Positions 1 through 5,662 are shown, counted from the first letter of the stretch. The stretch is 5,662 nt of DNA from an uncultured bacterium (GCA_903872005.1 CAIQJD010000417.1:1-5662), one strand, 5' to 3'. A program made the numbers and translations. The notes: generated from the letters alone by a model not told the origin.

Positions 1-156
1 GAACGCCGCGCGCGCGGCCAATTCAGCCGGGGTAGAGACGGCCGCCGGCCGGTCAAGATGTACCTGCACCGGTTCTTCCCATTCCGACTCGTCATTCGTC
101 TGCGCGATGACAATCCTGTCAATTCCTCTGTCTGCTGCCTGTTCTTTCCCGCTCAT
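1..156 (-). CDS. Partial small protein, possibly a CopG-like antitoxin (N-terminus only)
   Basis: Fifty-two codons are visible and the reading frame continues past the left edge without a stop. The peptide starts MSGKEQAADR, has an acidic stretch NDESEWEEP at residues 21-29, and ends TPAELAARAAF at the edge. Small Chloroflexota antitoxin-like proteins of the ribbon-helix-helix kind, as I remember them, share the pattern of acidic W-E-E-P followed by PAELAARAAF, so an antitoxin or small DNA-binding regulator is my best guess. It is not proven by a complete domain. I placed the start at 156. An in-frame ATG at 177 would add seven residues (MVNWPAN) and has a weak GGGAG element 12 bases ahead; an in-frame TGA lies further upstream, so no longer start is possible. 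A likely promoter lies at 238-265. The downstream partner, perhaps a toxin, is outside the window. Confidence 0.55.
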   Translation of the reverse strand, partial: MSGKEQAADRGIDRIVIAQTNDESEWEEPVQVHLDRPAAVSTPAELAARAAF

Positions 157-170
157 ATTGGCCGGCCAAT
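157..170. repeat. 14-bp perfect palindrome at the start of the left-edge gene
   Basis: ATTGGCCGGCCAAT is a perfect inverted repeat directly before the ATG at 156 and inside the coding sequence if the ATG at 177 is used. It contains a GGCCGGCC site. It sits where an autoregulatory operator of an antitoxin gene could lie, downstream of the predicted promoter. Because GGCCGGCC recurs through the window, only the flanking ATT/AAT makes this copy special. An operator role is inference. Confidence 0.35.
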
Positions 171-237
171 TGACCATGATCGGCTGATTCTCCCGATCCC
201 GTCATTCTCCCTCGAGGCGACTGATTGCACTGCGCCA

Positions 238-265
238 ATCATACAACAACCGCTGGCAAAATCAA
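238..265 (-). promoter_or_regulatory. Likely sigma70-type promoter for the left-edge gene
   Basis: On the minus strand TTGATT (260-265) and TATGAT (238-243) are separated by 16 bases, matching the -35 box at 4 of 6 and the -10 box at 5 of 6 positions. The -35 box overlaps the TGA stop of the toxin gene (262-264). Transcription would begin near 231, leaving a 55 to 75 base leader before either candidate start. The position suggests the left gene has its own transcription unit and is not simply a third gene of the toxin-antitoxin operon. Confidence 0.45.
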
Positions 266-510
266 GTCCGCAGGGCCGGCGGCCGGGCCACCGCCGCACA
301 ATGCCCCAAACCCAGGCGCTCGTACAAGTCTGCCGATTTAGGCCCGACATGCAAGAGGTCAACGATATGTTCTTCGAGTTCCTTCGCGCCGGCAGGGAAT
401 GGGTCGTCCGCCAGTTCCCGAATGGCGCGTCGCGCCACGCTACGCACATCTCCCGGCAGCGCCTCAAGCTGGCGCATGAACCGGGAATCGAAGCGCAGCC
501 TGTAGCTCAT
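262..510 (-). CDS. RelE/ParE-family toxin with internal deletion, probably inactive
   Basis: This 82-residue protein is the second gene of a type II toxin-antitoxin operon. RelE-like toxins are ribosome-dependent mRNA nucleases and ParE-like ones act on gyrase; which applies here cannot be told. Residues 1-48 match the usual helical first half (SYRLRF, FMRQLEALPGDVR, AIRELADDP, GAKELEEH). The text then jumps straight to the family's last strand, IVDLLHVGPKSADLYERLGL (49-68). The usual middle part, about 20 to 25 residues with the pattern YRLRxGDYRxVYRVDD, is absent. Those strands carry residues needed for folding and activity, so the toxin is probably dead or attenuated. The reading frame is intact, so this looks like an in-frame deletion. 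The last 14 residues (GHCAAVARPPALRT) fall largely in a dispersed repeat (281-312). The start at 510 is chosen because its ATG overlaps the antitoxin stop as ATGA; an ATG at 549 would add 13 residues that do not resemble the family. Confidence 0.75.
   Translation of the reverse strand: MSYRLRFDSRFMRQLEALPGDVRSVARRAIRELADDPFPAGAKELEEHIVDLLHVGPKSADLYERLGLGHCAAVARPPALRT
281..312. repeat. 32-bp direct repeat, copy 1 (inside toxin 3' end)
   Basis: This segment matches 898-929 at 31 of 32 positions, including 25 consecutive identical bases (288-312 with 905-929). It lies in the 3' end of the toxin gene and encodes about residues 67-77. The two copies have the same orientation and bracket the toxin-antitoxin operon. 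An exact 25-base match within a few kilobases is not expected by chance. Confidence 0.85.
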
Positions 511-749
511 GGCGCGCCGGCGTCCAGGTGGGCGGTCAGGGAATCCCATTCTTCCGCCGAAAGGGTCTCGACCGCGTCGGGATGCTCCCGGCGAAAGGCA
601 CGCGACGCCTGCACCTGCCGCCAGAGGAACGATTCCTCGGCGCGCCGGCCTTTCACAAAGAGCACGAAATCGAGCACTTCTTCAGCCAACGGTTCAGACA
701 GAGCTTCGATTTCGTCTTGGAGACGTTGCTGTACGGTCTGACTGCTCAT
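507..749 (-). CDS. DUF2281-like antitoxin of a RelE-type module
   Basis: An 80-residue acidic protein, the first gene of the two-gene module. Antitoxins of this kind bind and neutralise the cognate toxin in the cytoplasm, and many repress their own promoter. Residues 4-36 (QTVQQRLQDEIEALSEPL, then AEEVLDFVLFVKGRR) show the DUF2281 pattern: a helix, L-P/S-E-P-L, then E-E-V-L-D-F-V-x-F. The C-terminal half, with FLWRQVQASRAFRREHPD and LSAEEWDSL, is probably the toxin-binding tail. The ATG at 749 is preceded by AGGA at a 7-base spacing. A start at 809 would add 20 residues but would lie within the predicted -10 box and lacks family likeness. The stop codon overlaps the toxin start (ATGA), indicating translational coupling. 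With the toxin apparently damaged, the antitoxin may persist as a free regulator or neutraliser of related toxins. Confidence 0.8.
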   Translation of the reverse strand: MSSQTVQQRLQDEIEALSEPLAEEVLDFVLFVKGRRAEESFLWRQVQASRAFRREHPDAVETLSAEEWDSLTAHLDAGAP

Positions 750-808
750 AGCGCTATCCTGTAGTCGGCTTATCTGGCCGGCATAGCCCGTTCGTTGCTT
801 ATGCGTCA

Positions 809-836
809 ATTATAGCACGAATGCGCCGCTCGGCAA
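809..836 (-). promoter_or_regulatory. Promoter of the toxin-antitoxin operon
   Basis: On the minus strand TTGCCG (831-836) and a perfect TATAAT (809-814) are 16 bases apart, and TG at the extended -10 position (TGCTATAAT) strengthens it. Transcription would start near 802, about 50 bases before the antitoxin ATG at 749. No long inverted repeat was seen in the leader, so the operator is unknown. Confidence 0.65.
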
Positions 837-837
837 C

Positions 838-1247
838 CGTCATTTTCGCGTGCTTCAGCTCCTTCAAGTCAAGTCCAGATCGGAGTCGAGCCTGTAGGGC
901 CGGCCCACCGCCGCACAATGCCCCAAACCTGTGGGGGATAGAAGTACGTCACTTGACTATCATAGCACACAACCGATCGCAGCGCCTACGCGTACACCAG
1001 CCGGCCACGCGGCTCCGGCGCCTGCCGGCCAAAGTTCCTGCGCTATCTCGATCCACTCGCGGATGACGACTCACAAGGCGATTCAGACCATTCGTCTGTC
1101 TGCTATTACAGCACAAAAACGATCTCTTGAAACGAGCGATTTTGCTGACGCCAACCCCCACATGGAACCCCGGCCGGGCGGGGCATCAGGCGGGGAAATC
1201 GCGTGGGGCAGGGCATAGCAGGCCGGCCGGCAGCGCGCCGCGCTGCA
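838..1247. other. Intergenic region without a convincing gene
   Basis: About 400 bases between two divergent promoters. Short open frames occur on both strands but have no ribosome-binding sites, no recognisable family and arginine-rich compositions typical of GC-rich out-of-frame reading. The region contains the second copy of the 32-bp repeat (898-929) and two GGCCGGCC sites (898-905, 1221-1228). On the minus strand a TGCTATGAT at 959-967 resembles an extended -10 box but has no matching -35 box. No tRNA-like fold or transposase remnant was recognised. Confidence 0.6.
898..929. repeat. 32-bp direct repeat, copy 2 (upstream of the toxin-antitoxin operon)
   Basis: Same orientation as the copy at 281-312 and identical at 31 of 32 positions. 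The DNA beyond the copy on its 930 side does not resemble the toxin gene, so this is not simply a second broken toxin. On the other side both copies are followed, on the minus strand, by a similar GGACTTGA word at different distances, hinting that the ancestral repeat was longer. Confidence 0.85.
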
Positions 1248-1276
1248 TTGGACAAATCTCCGCCAACGCGTATAAT
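1248..1276 (+). promoter_or_regulatory. Likely promoter of the ion channel gene
   Basis: TTGGAC (1248-1253) and a perfect TATAAT (1271-1276) are 17 bases apart. The -35 match is weak (3 of 6), the -10 match and spacing are ideal. Transcription would begin near 1283, giving a leader of about 60 bases. A TAAAAT (1300-1305) and a TATACT (1308-1313) lie downstream but lack -35 partners. Confidence 0.6.
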
Positions 1277-1330
1277 CTTCTACATCCTCCCGCCTCGTGT
1301 AAAATCCTATACTGCCGCAAACTCGCCTCG

Positions 1331-1337
1331 AAAGGAG
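1331..1337 (+). promoter_or_regulatory. Ribosome binding site fixing the channel start
   Basis: AAAGGAG lies 8 bases before the ATG at 1346. It decides the start: the frame is open back to an ATG at 1127, but those 73 extra codons include the promoter, have no Shine-Dalgarno sequence and read as low-quality protein. Confidence 0.9.
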
Positions 1338-1345
1338 ACCCCTTC

Positions 1346-3241
1346 ATGAAGAAAACCTCTCTATCTGCTCGTCTGCGCTACGCTTTCGACAATAGCATGT
1401 CGCGCGGCCCCATTGCCCTCATCGGCTGGCTGGCCGCCCTCTCTCTGGCGATCATCGCCGTCGCTGTCATCATCATCCGTATTTTCGCTATTGCGCCAGA
1501 AGGGGGCGAACCCCTCAGCGTGTGGGAGGCGGCGTGGGTCAGCCTGATGCGTACCCTGGACGCCGGCACCATGGGCGGCGACGCCGGCTGGGGCTTCCGC
1601 TTCATCATGTTCGGCGTCACCCTGGGCGGCGTCTTCGTCATCAGCGCCCTGATCGGCGTCTTGACTGCCGCCGTCGAGGGCAAGATCGAAGAGCTACGCA
1701 AGGGCCGCTCGCGCGTCCTGGAGACCGGCCACACCCTCATCCTCGGCTGGTCGAACCAGATTTTCACCATCATCTCTGAGCTTGCCGTCGCCAACGCCAA
1801 CCAACGCCGGCCGCGCATCGTCATCCTGGCCGAAAAAGACAAGCTCGAAATGGAAGATGAAATCCGCGCCCGCGTCGGCTCCACCGGCAACACCCGCGTC
1901 GTCTGCCGCACCGGCAGCCCCATCGAAGCCGCCGACCTGACCATCGTCGGCGTGCACGACAGCCGCTCGGTCATCATCCTCACCCCCGACGGCGAAGACG
2001 CCGACGCCGAAGTCATCAAGACGCTCCTGGCGATCACCAACAACCCGCAGCGCCGGCCGGAACCCTATCACATCGTCATCGAGCTGCACGACCCGCGCAA
2101 CCTCGACGTGGCGCGCATGGTCGGCCGCGATGAAGTCGAAATCGTCCTGGTGGGCGACATCGTCGCCCGCGTCATCGCCCAGACCTGTCGGCAATCGGGC
2201 CTCTCCATCGTCTACTCGGAGCTGCTCGACTTCGGCGGCGATGAAATCTACTTCGCCGGCGAGCCGGCCCTGATCGGCAAGACCTATGCCGAAGCCCTCT
2301 TGGCCTACGAGGACTCGGCCATCATCGGCCTGTGCCAGGCCGGCCAGGCGCGCCTCAACCCGCCCATGGATACCCCCATTGGCGCGGCGGACCAGCTCAT
2401 CGCCATCTCGGCGGACGACGACACGATCCGGCTGGCCCCGGCCGGCGACCGCGGCATTGCCGCCGGCGCCATCTCGACGGCCGCGCCGCAGCCGTCCAGC
2501 CCCGAGCGCACGCTCCTGTTGGGCTGGAACTGGCGCTCGCCGCGCATCGCCGACGAGCTGGATCACTATTCGCCGGCCGGCTCGCTCCTCACCGTCGTGG
2601 CCATGGACCCGGCCGGCGGGCCTGCCATCGCCGAGCTGGCCCCTCAGATGAAGAACCTGACCCTCTCCTTCCAGGAGGGCGACACCACCGAGCGCGCTCT
2701 GTTGGATCGTCTGGACATCCCCGGCTACCAGCACGTCATCTTGCTCTGCTATTCCGACATCCTGGAGCCGCAGCAGGCCGACGCCCGCACCCTCATCACT
2801 TTGCTGCACCTGCGCGACATCGGCGAGCGCGCCGGCCATGCCTTCTCCATCGTCAGCGAGATGCTCGATGTGCGTAACCGCGCCCTGGCCGAAGCGACCC
2901 GCGCCGACGACTTCATCGTCAGCGATAAGCTCATCAGCTTGATGTTGACGCAAATCTCGGAGAACAAGGGTCTGGCGCCGGTCTTCACCGACATGTTCGA
3001 CCCCGAAGGGTCGGAGATCTACCTCAAGCCGGCCGGCGACTACGTGGCGCTGGGCGCGCCGGTCAATTTCTACACCGTCATCGAGGCCGCGCGCCGGCGG
3101 GGCGAGACCGCCTTCGGCTATCGCCTGAAGGCGCAGTCCGGCGACGCCGACGCATCCTATGGCGTCGCGGTCAATCCCAAGAAGTCGCAGCCGATCACCT
3201 TTGCCGCCGACGACCGCATCATCGTCCTGGCGGAAGCATAG
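1346..3241 (+). CDS. CASTOR/POLLUX-type ion channel protein with RCK-like cytoplasmic domains
   Basis: A 631-residue inner-membrane protein. It has one helix at about 22-48, a short external segment and pore loop at 58-82, and a second helix at 84-109, followed by a charged linker (EGKIEELRKGRS). The pore loop reads TLDAGTMGGDAG (70-81) in place of the TVGYG potassium filter; plant CASTOR and POLLUX channels also have an atypical A-D-A-G type filter. The cytoplasmic part begins with GHTLILGWSNQ (128-138), a Rossmann-like first strand. It continues with VILAEKDKLEMEDEI (159-173) and RVVCRTGSPIEAADL (184-198), which closely follow the CASTOR family pattern (LAERDKEEME, CRSGSP). A second half starts at about 387 with ERTLLLGWNW, so two RCK-like units follow one another. 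Such proteins form tetramers; plant members conduct cations across the nuclear envelope, while the role and ion of bacterial members are poorly known. It has its own promoter and no operon partner. A 519-codon open frame on the opposite strand is a codon-composition shadow. Confidence 0.88.
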   Translation: MKKTSLSARLRYAFDNSMSRGPIALIGWLAALSLAIIAVAVIIIRIFAIAPEGGEPLSVWEAAWVSLMRTLDAGTMGGDAGWGFRFIMFGVTLGGVFVISALIGVLTAAVEGKIEELRKGRSRVLETGHTLILGWSNQIFTIISELAVANANQRRPRIVILAEKDKLEMEDEIRARVGSTGNTRVVCRTGSPIEAADLTIVGVHDSRSVIILTPDGEDADAEVIKTLLAITNNPQRRPEPYHIVIELHDPRNLDVARMVGRDEVEIVLVGDIVARVIAQTCRQSGLSIVYSELLDFGGDEIYFAGEPALIGKTYAEALLAYEDSAIIGLCQAGQARLNPPMDTPIGAADQLIAISADDDTIRLAPAGDRGIAAGAISTAAPQPSSPERTLLLGWNWRSPRIADELDHYSPAGSLLTVVAMDPAGGPAIAELAPQMKNLTLSFQEGDTTERALLDRLDIPGYQHVILLCYSDILEPQQADARTLITLLHLRDIGERAGHAFSIVSEMLDVRNRALAEATRADDFIVSDKLISLMLTQISENKGLAPVFTDMFDPEGSEIYLKPAGDYVALGAPVNFYTVIEAARRRGETAFGYRLKAQSGDADASYGVAVNPKKSQPITFAADDRIIVLAEA

Positions 3242-3251
3242 CGCCGGCCGC

Positions 3252-3295
3252 AAAAAAGCGGCGACCAGGGAGTCGCTGTTTACTCCCTGGTCGCC
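3252..3295 (-). terminator. Rho-independent terminator of the minus-strand operon
   Basis: A 14-bp perfect stem (3260-3273 with 3282-3295) encloses an 8-base loop. Read on the minus strand it is followed after two bases by six T (3257-3252), a classical terminator for the aminotransferase transcript. On the plus strand the stem is followed by AGTCCACAGG with no T-tract, so it would stop the channel transcript less efficiently. It lies 19 bases after the channel stop codon, in the gap between converging genes. Confidence 0.85.
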
Positions 3296-3323
3296 AGTCC
3301 ACAGGAGGAGGCGCGTCGGTGAA

Positions 3324-4484
3324 TCAGAAACCGCTTTTCAGAATCCGGCGCAGGCCGGCCACCAGCCGCTGCGCCTCTTCTTCTGTATTGAAGACGTGCG
3401 TTGAGATGCGGACGGTCTTGTCGTCGGCCGGGCCGGCCAGGATGTGCTCCTTCTCCAACAGGCTGGCGCAGAGCGGCCCCGGCTCATAGCCGGGCAGCCC
3501 GAAGGCCACGATCCCCGACGACTGCGCGTAGGGCAGCGGTGTGGTCAGCCACAGGCCGGGGACTTCGGCCAGGAGCAGCTTCTTCATGTCATCCGTATAC
3601 TCGGCGATGTGGGTATAGATCTTATCCCAGCCGATGCTCTCCCACATTTCCAGGGCCTTGGCAAAGCCGGCGTGGTCGGCCAGGTTGCGCGTGCCGAACT
3701 CGAAGCGCCGCGCATTATCCAGTAGCTTGAATTCGCCGCGCGGGCCGAAGCTCTCTTGCGAATGGGAGCCGATCCAGGTGGGGTTGATCCATGCGAGGCG
3801 GTCGCGGCGGACGTAGAACGCGCCGGTGCCCTGCGGCCCCATGATGTACTTGTGGCCGCTGCACGTATAGAAGTCGCAATCCAGCTCGCGCACGTTGACC
3901 GGGATGGAGCCGAAGGATTGCGCTCCATCGAAGAGGATCGGGACGTCGTGGCGGTGGGCGATCTCGACGAGCTGACGCGCCGGCAAACGCAGCCCTGACT
4001 CGCGCGAGACATGGCTGATGCTGACGACCCGCGTGCGCGCATCCAGCAACGTCTCGAACTCTTCCAGGAGCCGGGCCGCATCGTTGCCGATGGGCGTGAA
4101 ACGCAGCTCCACGCCGTAGTGTTTGGCGATCTGATACCAGACGATGCGGTTGCCCGGATGCTCGTGGGTGCTGAGGACGACGTTGTCGCCGGCGCGCCAG
4201 TCAATGCCGGTCGCCACGATGGTGATGCCGACGGTCGTGTTCTCATTGAGCATGATTTCGGCCGGCTCGGCGCCCAGGGCGCTGGCGACGCGGGCATGCG
4301 CCCCGGCGAACATCCGCTCGACCTCCTGAGAGACCCAGCCCACGGCCGGCCCCTGATTCTGGAAGCGGACCCAGCGGATCATCTCTTCGATGATCGGCTC
4401 CGGCTTGGGCGAAAAGCCGCTGGTTTGGAAATAGGCGCAATTCTCTACGGCCGGCGTCAGGCGCCGGATGTCAGCGATGTCCAT
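3324..4484 (-). CDS. Class V PLP-dependent aminotransferase-like enzyme
   Basis: A 386-residue cytoplasmic enzyme of the cysteine desulfurase / isopenicillin N epimerase fold, at usual full length. SGHK places the PLP-binding lysine at K212. DGAQ (186-189) supplies the aspartate that contacts the pyridine nitrogen and the glutamine near O3'. NENTT (80-84) corresponds to the phosphate-binding loop region, and STHEHPGN (105-112) to the cofactor-stacking histidine. VRIS (358-361) holds R359, the likely substrate carboxylate-binding arginine. The C-terminal loop where desulfurases carry their sulfur-accepting cysteine (about 345-357) has none; the only cysteines are at 16, 203, 208 and 339. A SufS/IscS role is therefore unlikely, and a lyase, epimerase or transaminase acting on an unknown amino acid is more probable. 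The ATG at 4484 follows the upstream gene's stop by 18 bases, with only a distant GGGGA as ribosome site, so translational coupling is plausible. A strong terminator follows the gene. Confidence 0.85.
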   Translation of the reverse strand: MDIADIRRLTPAVENCAYFQTSGFSPKPEPIIEEMIRWVRFQNQGPAVGWVSQEVERMFAGAHARVASALGAEPAEIMLNENTTVGITIVATGIDWRAGDNVVLSTHEHPGNRIVWYQIAKHYGVELRFTPIGNDAARLLEEFETLLDARTRVVSISHVSRESGLRLPARQLVEIAHRHDVPILFDGAQSFGSIPVNVRELDCDFYTCSGHKYIMGPQGTGAFYVRRDRLAWINPTWIGSHSQESFGPRGEFKLLDNARRFEFGTRNLADHAGFAKALEMWESIGWDKIYTHIAEYTDDMKKLLLAEVPGLWLTTPLPYAQSSGIVAFGLPGYEPGPLCASLLEKEHILAGPADDKTVRISTHVFNTEEEAQRLVAGLRRILKSGF

Positions 4485-4502
4485 GGTGTTCGATGCATCC
4501 CC

Positions 4503-5662
4503 CTAGCAAATACCTGCGACGAGATCGGCGTCGTCAGCGTCGGGCCGGCTCAGCCGGAAGGCGAAGAGATGCGCCCGACGCAAGAAGAAACGCAACTGCA
4601 CCGTCTGCCCGCTCAGAGCCGACAGGTCACAGTGGTCGTTCCACTCCAAGAGATGAAAGATAGCCGTGTTCGAGAACGCGACGGACTCCTCGCGGCGGAA
4701 GCCGGCGATGGGCTGTCCTTGCGCGTCCAGGACTTCGGCCAGCACATAGCCGCCGGGATTGGCGACGGCATTGAGTAAGAGCCGCGTCTGGTCAGCGATG
4801 GCGATGGGCCGCGTGAGGAGCGTGCCCTCTTCTTCGCCGGCCGCCAGCGATGCGAACCGATCCATGGCCACGCTCGCCAGACCGATGCCGCCCTGGGCCG
4901 GCGTGTCCGGGTTGGCCGTGTGCCGGCCGCTGCCGGCATAGTAGAAGCGCAGATCATTGCCGATGACGATGGGCATGGTCGTGCGCCAGATGACCGTTTC
5001 GTCGAAGGCGTCGGCCGGGCCGAGGGGCAGGAAAGGCTGCCGGTCGCCGACACGCTGCCAGCGCATGCCATCACGGCTGCTCGCCAGTTGCAGCTCAATG
5101 CGGTTATCTTTCTGCCGGCAGACCCACACGAAGGCCAGGAACATATCGCCGTAGCGGAAGGGCGTCATGCCGCATAGCTCGGTCCCTGGCGGGTCGTCGG
5201 CGTCGGCCTCCAGGATGACGGCATGGCCGCTCCAATGTAGCAGGTCCTGGCTTTCGGCGCGGGCCAGGGTGCGGCGTGGCCGGACGCGCAGGCGCACACG
5301 GTAATAGGCCACGGCGCGCCGGCCCAGCGGCTCCCACAGGGCGCAGACGACTTCGCCCATCGGCTCGGCCCCGCCGGCATCCACCGGGTTTTCGGGATGG
5401 GGCGTCCAGTGCAGCCCGTCGGGGGAGTAAGAGAGGCCCAGGCCCATGGGATGCAGGCCGCTGCAGAAGTGCAGCATGGTATAGCGCCGGCCGGCGTCTT
5501 CGGCCTGCGGATCGTAGAAAATGGTGGCCGAAGTCGTATCCGGGCGATATGGGTCGCCCCAGGGAATCAGCAGGTTCGTCTGCGCCTCGCCGTCGAAGGC
5601 GGCGAGGCCCAGGGCCGGCTTGCGCCAGTGAATCCCATCCAGCGAGACGGCATAGCACAGGC
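4503..5662 (-). CDS. Five-bladed beta-propeller glycosidase-like protein (N-terminus missing)
   Basis: The frame is open from the right edge to the TAG at 4503: 385 residues are present and the true start lies outside the window. The internal ATG at 5477 is not the start, because the 61 codons before it continue the same protein. The motif S-x-D-G-[ILM]-[HR]-W recurs at residues 6-12, 79-85 and 195-201, with a degenerate copy ESQDLLHW at 136-143. This spacing and motif are typical of the blades of GH32/GH43/GH68-like propellers. The text (SLDGIHWRKPALGL, TTSATIFYDP, ELCGMTPFRYGDMFLAFVWV) resembles a propeller family common in Planctomycetota and Chloroflexota. Residues about 280-373 form a second domain rich in beta strands (RLLLNAVANPGGYVLAEVLD, GQTVQLRFFLRRAHLFAFRL), probably a beta-sandwich. 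The catalytic acids cannot be assigned and no signal peptide can be judged. It is the upstream partner of the aminotransferase gene, probably in one operon. Confidence 0.72.
   Translation of the reverse strand, partial: LCYAVSLDGIHWRKPALGLAAFDGEAQTNLLIPWGDPYRPDTTSATIFYDPQAEDAGRRYTMLHFCSGLHPMGLGLSYSPDGLHWTPHPENPVDAGGAEPMGEVVCALWEPLGRRAVAYYRVRLRVRPRRTLARAESQDLLHWSGHAVILEADADDPPGTELCGMTPFRYGDMFLAFVWVCRQKDNRIELQLASSRDGMRWQRVGDRQPFLPLGPADAFDETVIWRTTMPIVIGNDLRFYYAGSGRHTANPDTPAQGGIGLASVAMDRFASLAAGEEEGTLLTRPIAIADQTRLLLNAVANPGGYVLAEVLDAQGQPIAGFRREESVAFSNTAIFHLLEWNDHCDLSALSGQTVQLRFFLRRAHLFAFRLSRPDADDADLVAGIC

Noticed and set aside
58..741. 227-codon plus-strand open frame across the toxin-antitoxin module
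   Set aside because: It covers three minus-strand genes with family likeness, a promoter and coupled starts; its own translation is arginine- and serine-rich with no recognisable domain.
817..897. Minus-strand frame reading about LDLKELKHAKMTVAERRIRAIIDA before a stop, upstream of the antitoxin
   Set aside because: The peptide looks somewhat protein-like, but it has no start codon upstream except one giving 14 residues, and it overlaps the operon promoter. I could not link it to any family.
949..1161. 70-codon minus-strand open frame in the intergenic region
   Set aside because: There is no ribosome site, the composition is arginine- and cysteine-rich, and it resembles no known family.
1127..1345. 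73-codon N-terminal extension of the channel protein
   Set aside because: It would place the promoter TATAAT and the strong AAAGGAG site inside coding sequence, and the extension has no membrane or signal features.
1694..3253. 519-codon open frame antisense to the channel gene
   Set aside because: It lies opposite a clearly recognisable channel protein, starts without a ribosome site, and has the D/G/V/R-rich composition expected from the reverse of GC-rich codons.
4011..4778. 255-codon plus-strand open frame spanning the gap between the aminotransferase and propeller genes
   Set aside because: Both minus-strand genes have clear family motifs there; the plus-strand frame has no such motifs and no start signals.
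4503..5477. Complete 324-residue gene starting at the ATG at 5477
   Set aside because: The frame stays open to the right edge, and the 61 upstream codons include a blade motif (SLDGIHW), so that ATG is internal.

Overview
The window is GC-rich bacterial DNA with gene-dense coding on both strands. GGCCGG/CCGGCC words are unusually frequent in coding and non-coding DNA. This base usage, the flavour of the toxin-antitoxin proteins and the pairing of a sugar-related beta-propeller protein with a class V aminotransferase suggest a Chloroflexota bacterium (Anaerolineae or Caldilineae-like). That assignment is an inference from style; there is no rRNA or other marker gene here.

Left part (1-837, all minus strand): the 5' part of a small antitoxin-like gene runs off the left edge, and its likely promoter lies at the end of the neighbouring toxin gene. 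Next is a two-gene type II toxin-antitoxin operon: a DUF2281-like antitoxin followed, with an ATGA overlap, by a RelE/ParE-type toxin. The toxin seems to lack the central strands of the fold and ends in a tail encoded by a 32-bp repeat. A second copy of that repeat (31/32 identical) lies upstream of the operon, so the module is bracketed by direct repeats. The operon has a good sigma70-type promoter.

Middle (838-3241): about 500 bases of non-coding DNA contain the second repeat copy and the promoter of a plus-strand gene. That gene encodes a 631-residue CASTOR/POLLUX-type ion channel, with two membrane helices around a non-TVGYG pore and a long cytoplasmic region of two RCK-like halves. It starts at 1346 behind a strong Shine-Dalgarno sequence and appears monocistronic.

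Right part (3242-5662, minus strand): a strong hairpin with a T-tract terminates an operon transcribed toward the channel gene. The operon holds a five-bladed beta-propeller, glycosidase-like protein (N-terminus beyond the right edge) and, 18 bases downstream, a 386-residue class V PLP-dependent aminotransferase-like enzyme. The pair could act on a sugar or amino-sugar derivative, but the substrate cannot be read from sequence.

I found no CRISPR array, tRNA, rRNA, complete insertion sequence or phage gene, and no clearly new multi-gene defence or biosynthetic system. The most unusual points are the rearranged toxin with its flanking repeats, the density of GGCCGGCC sites, and the atypical channel pore.
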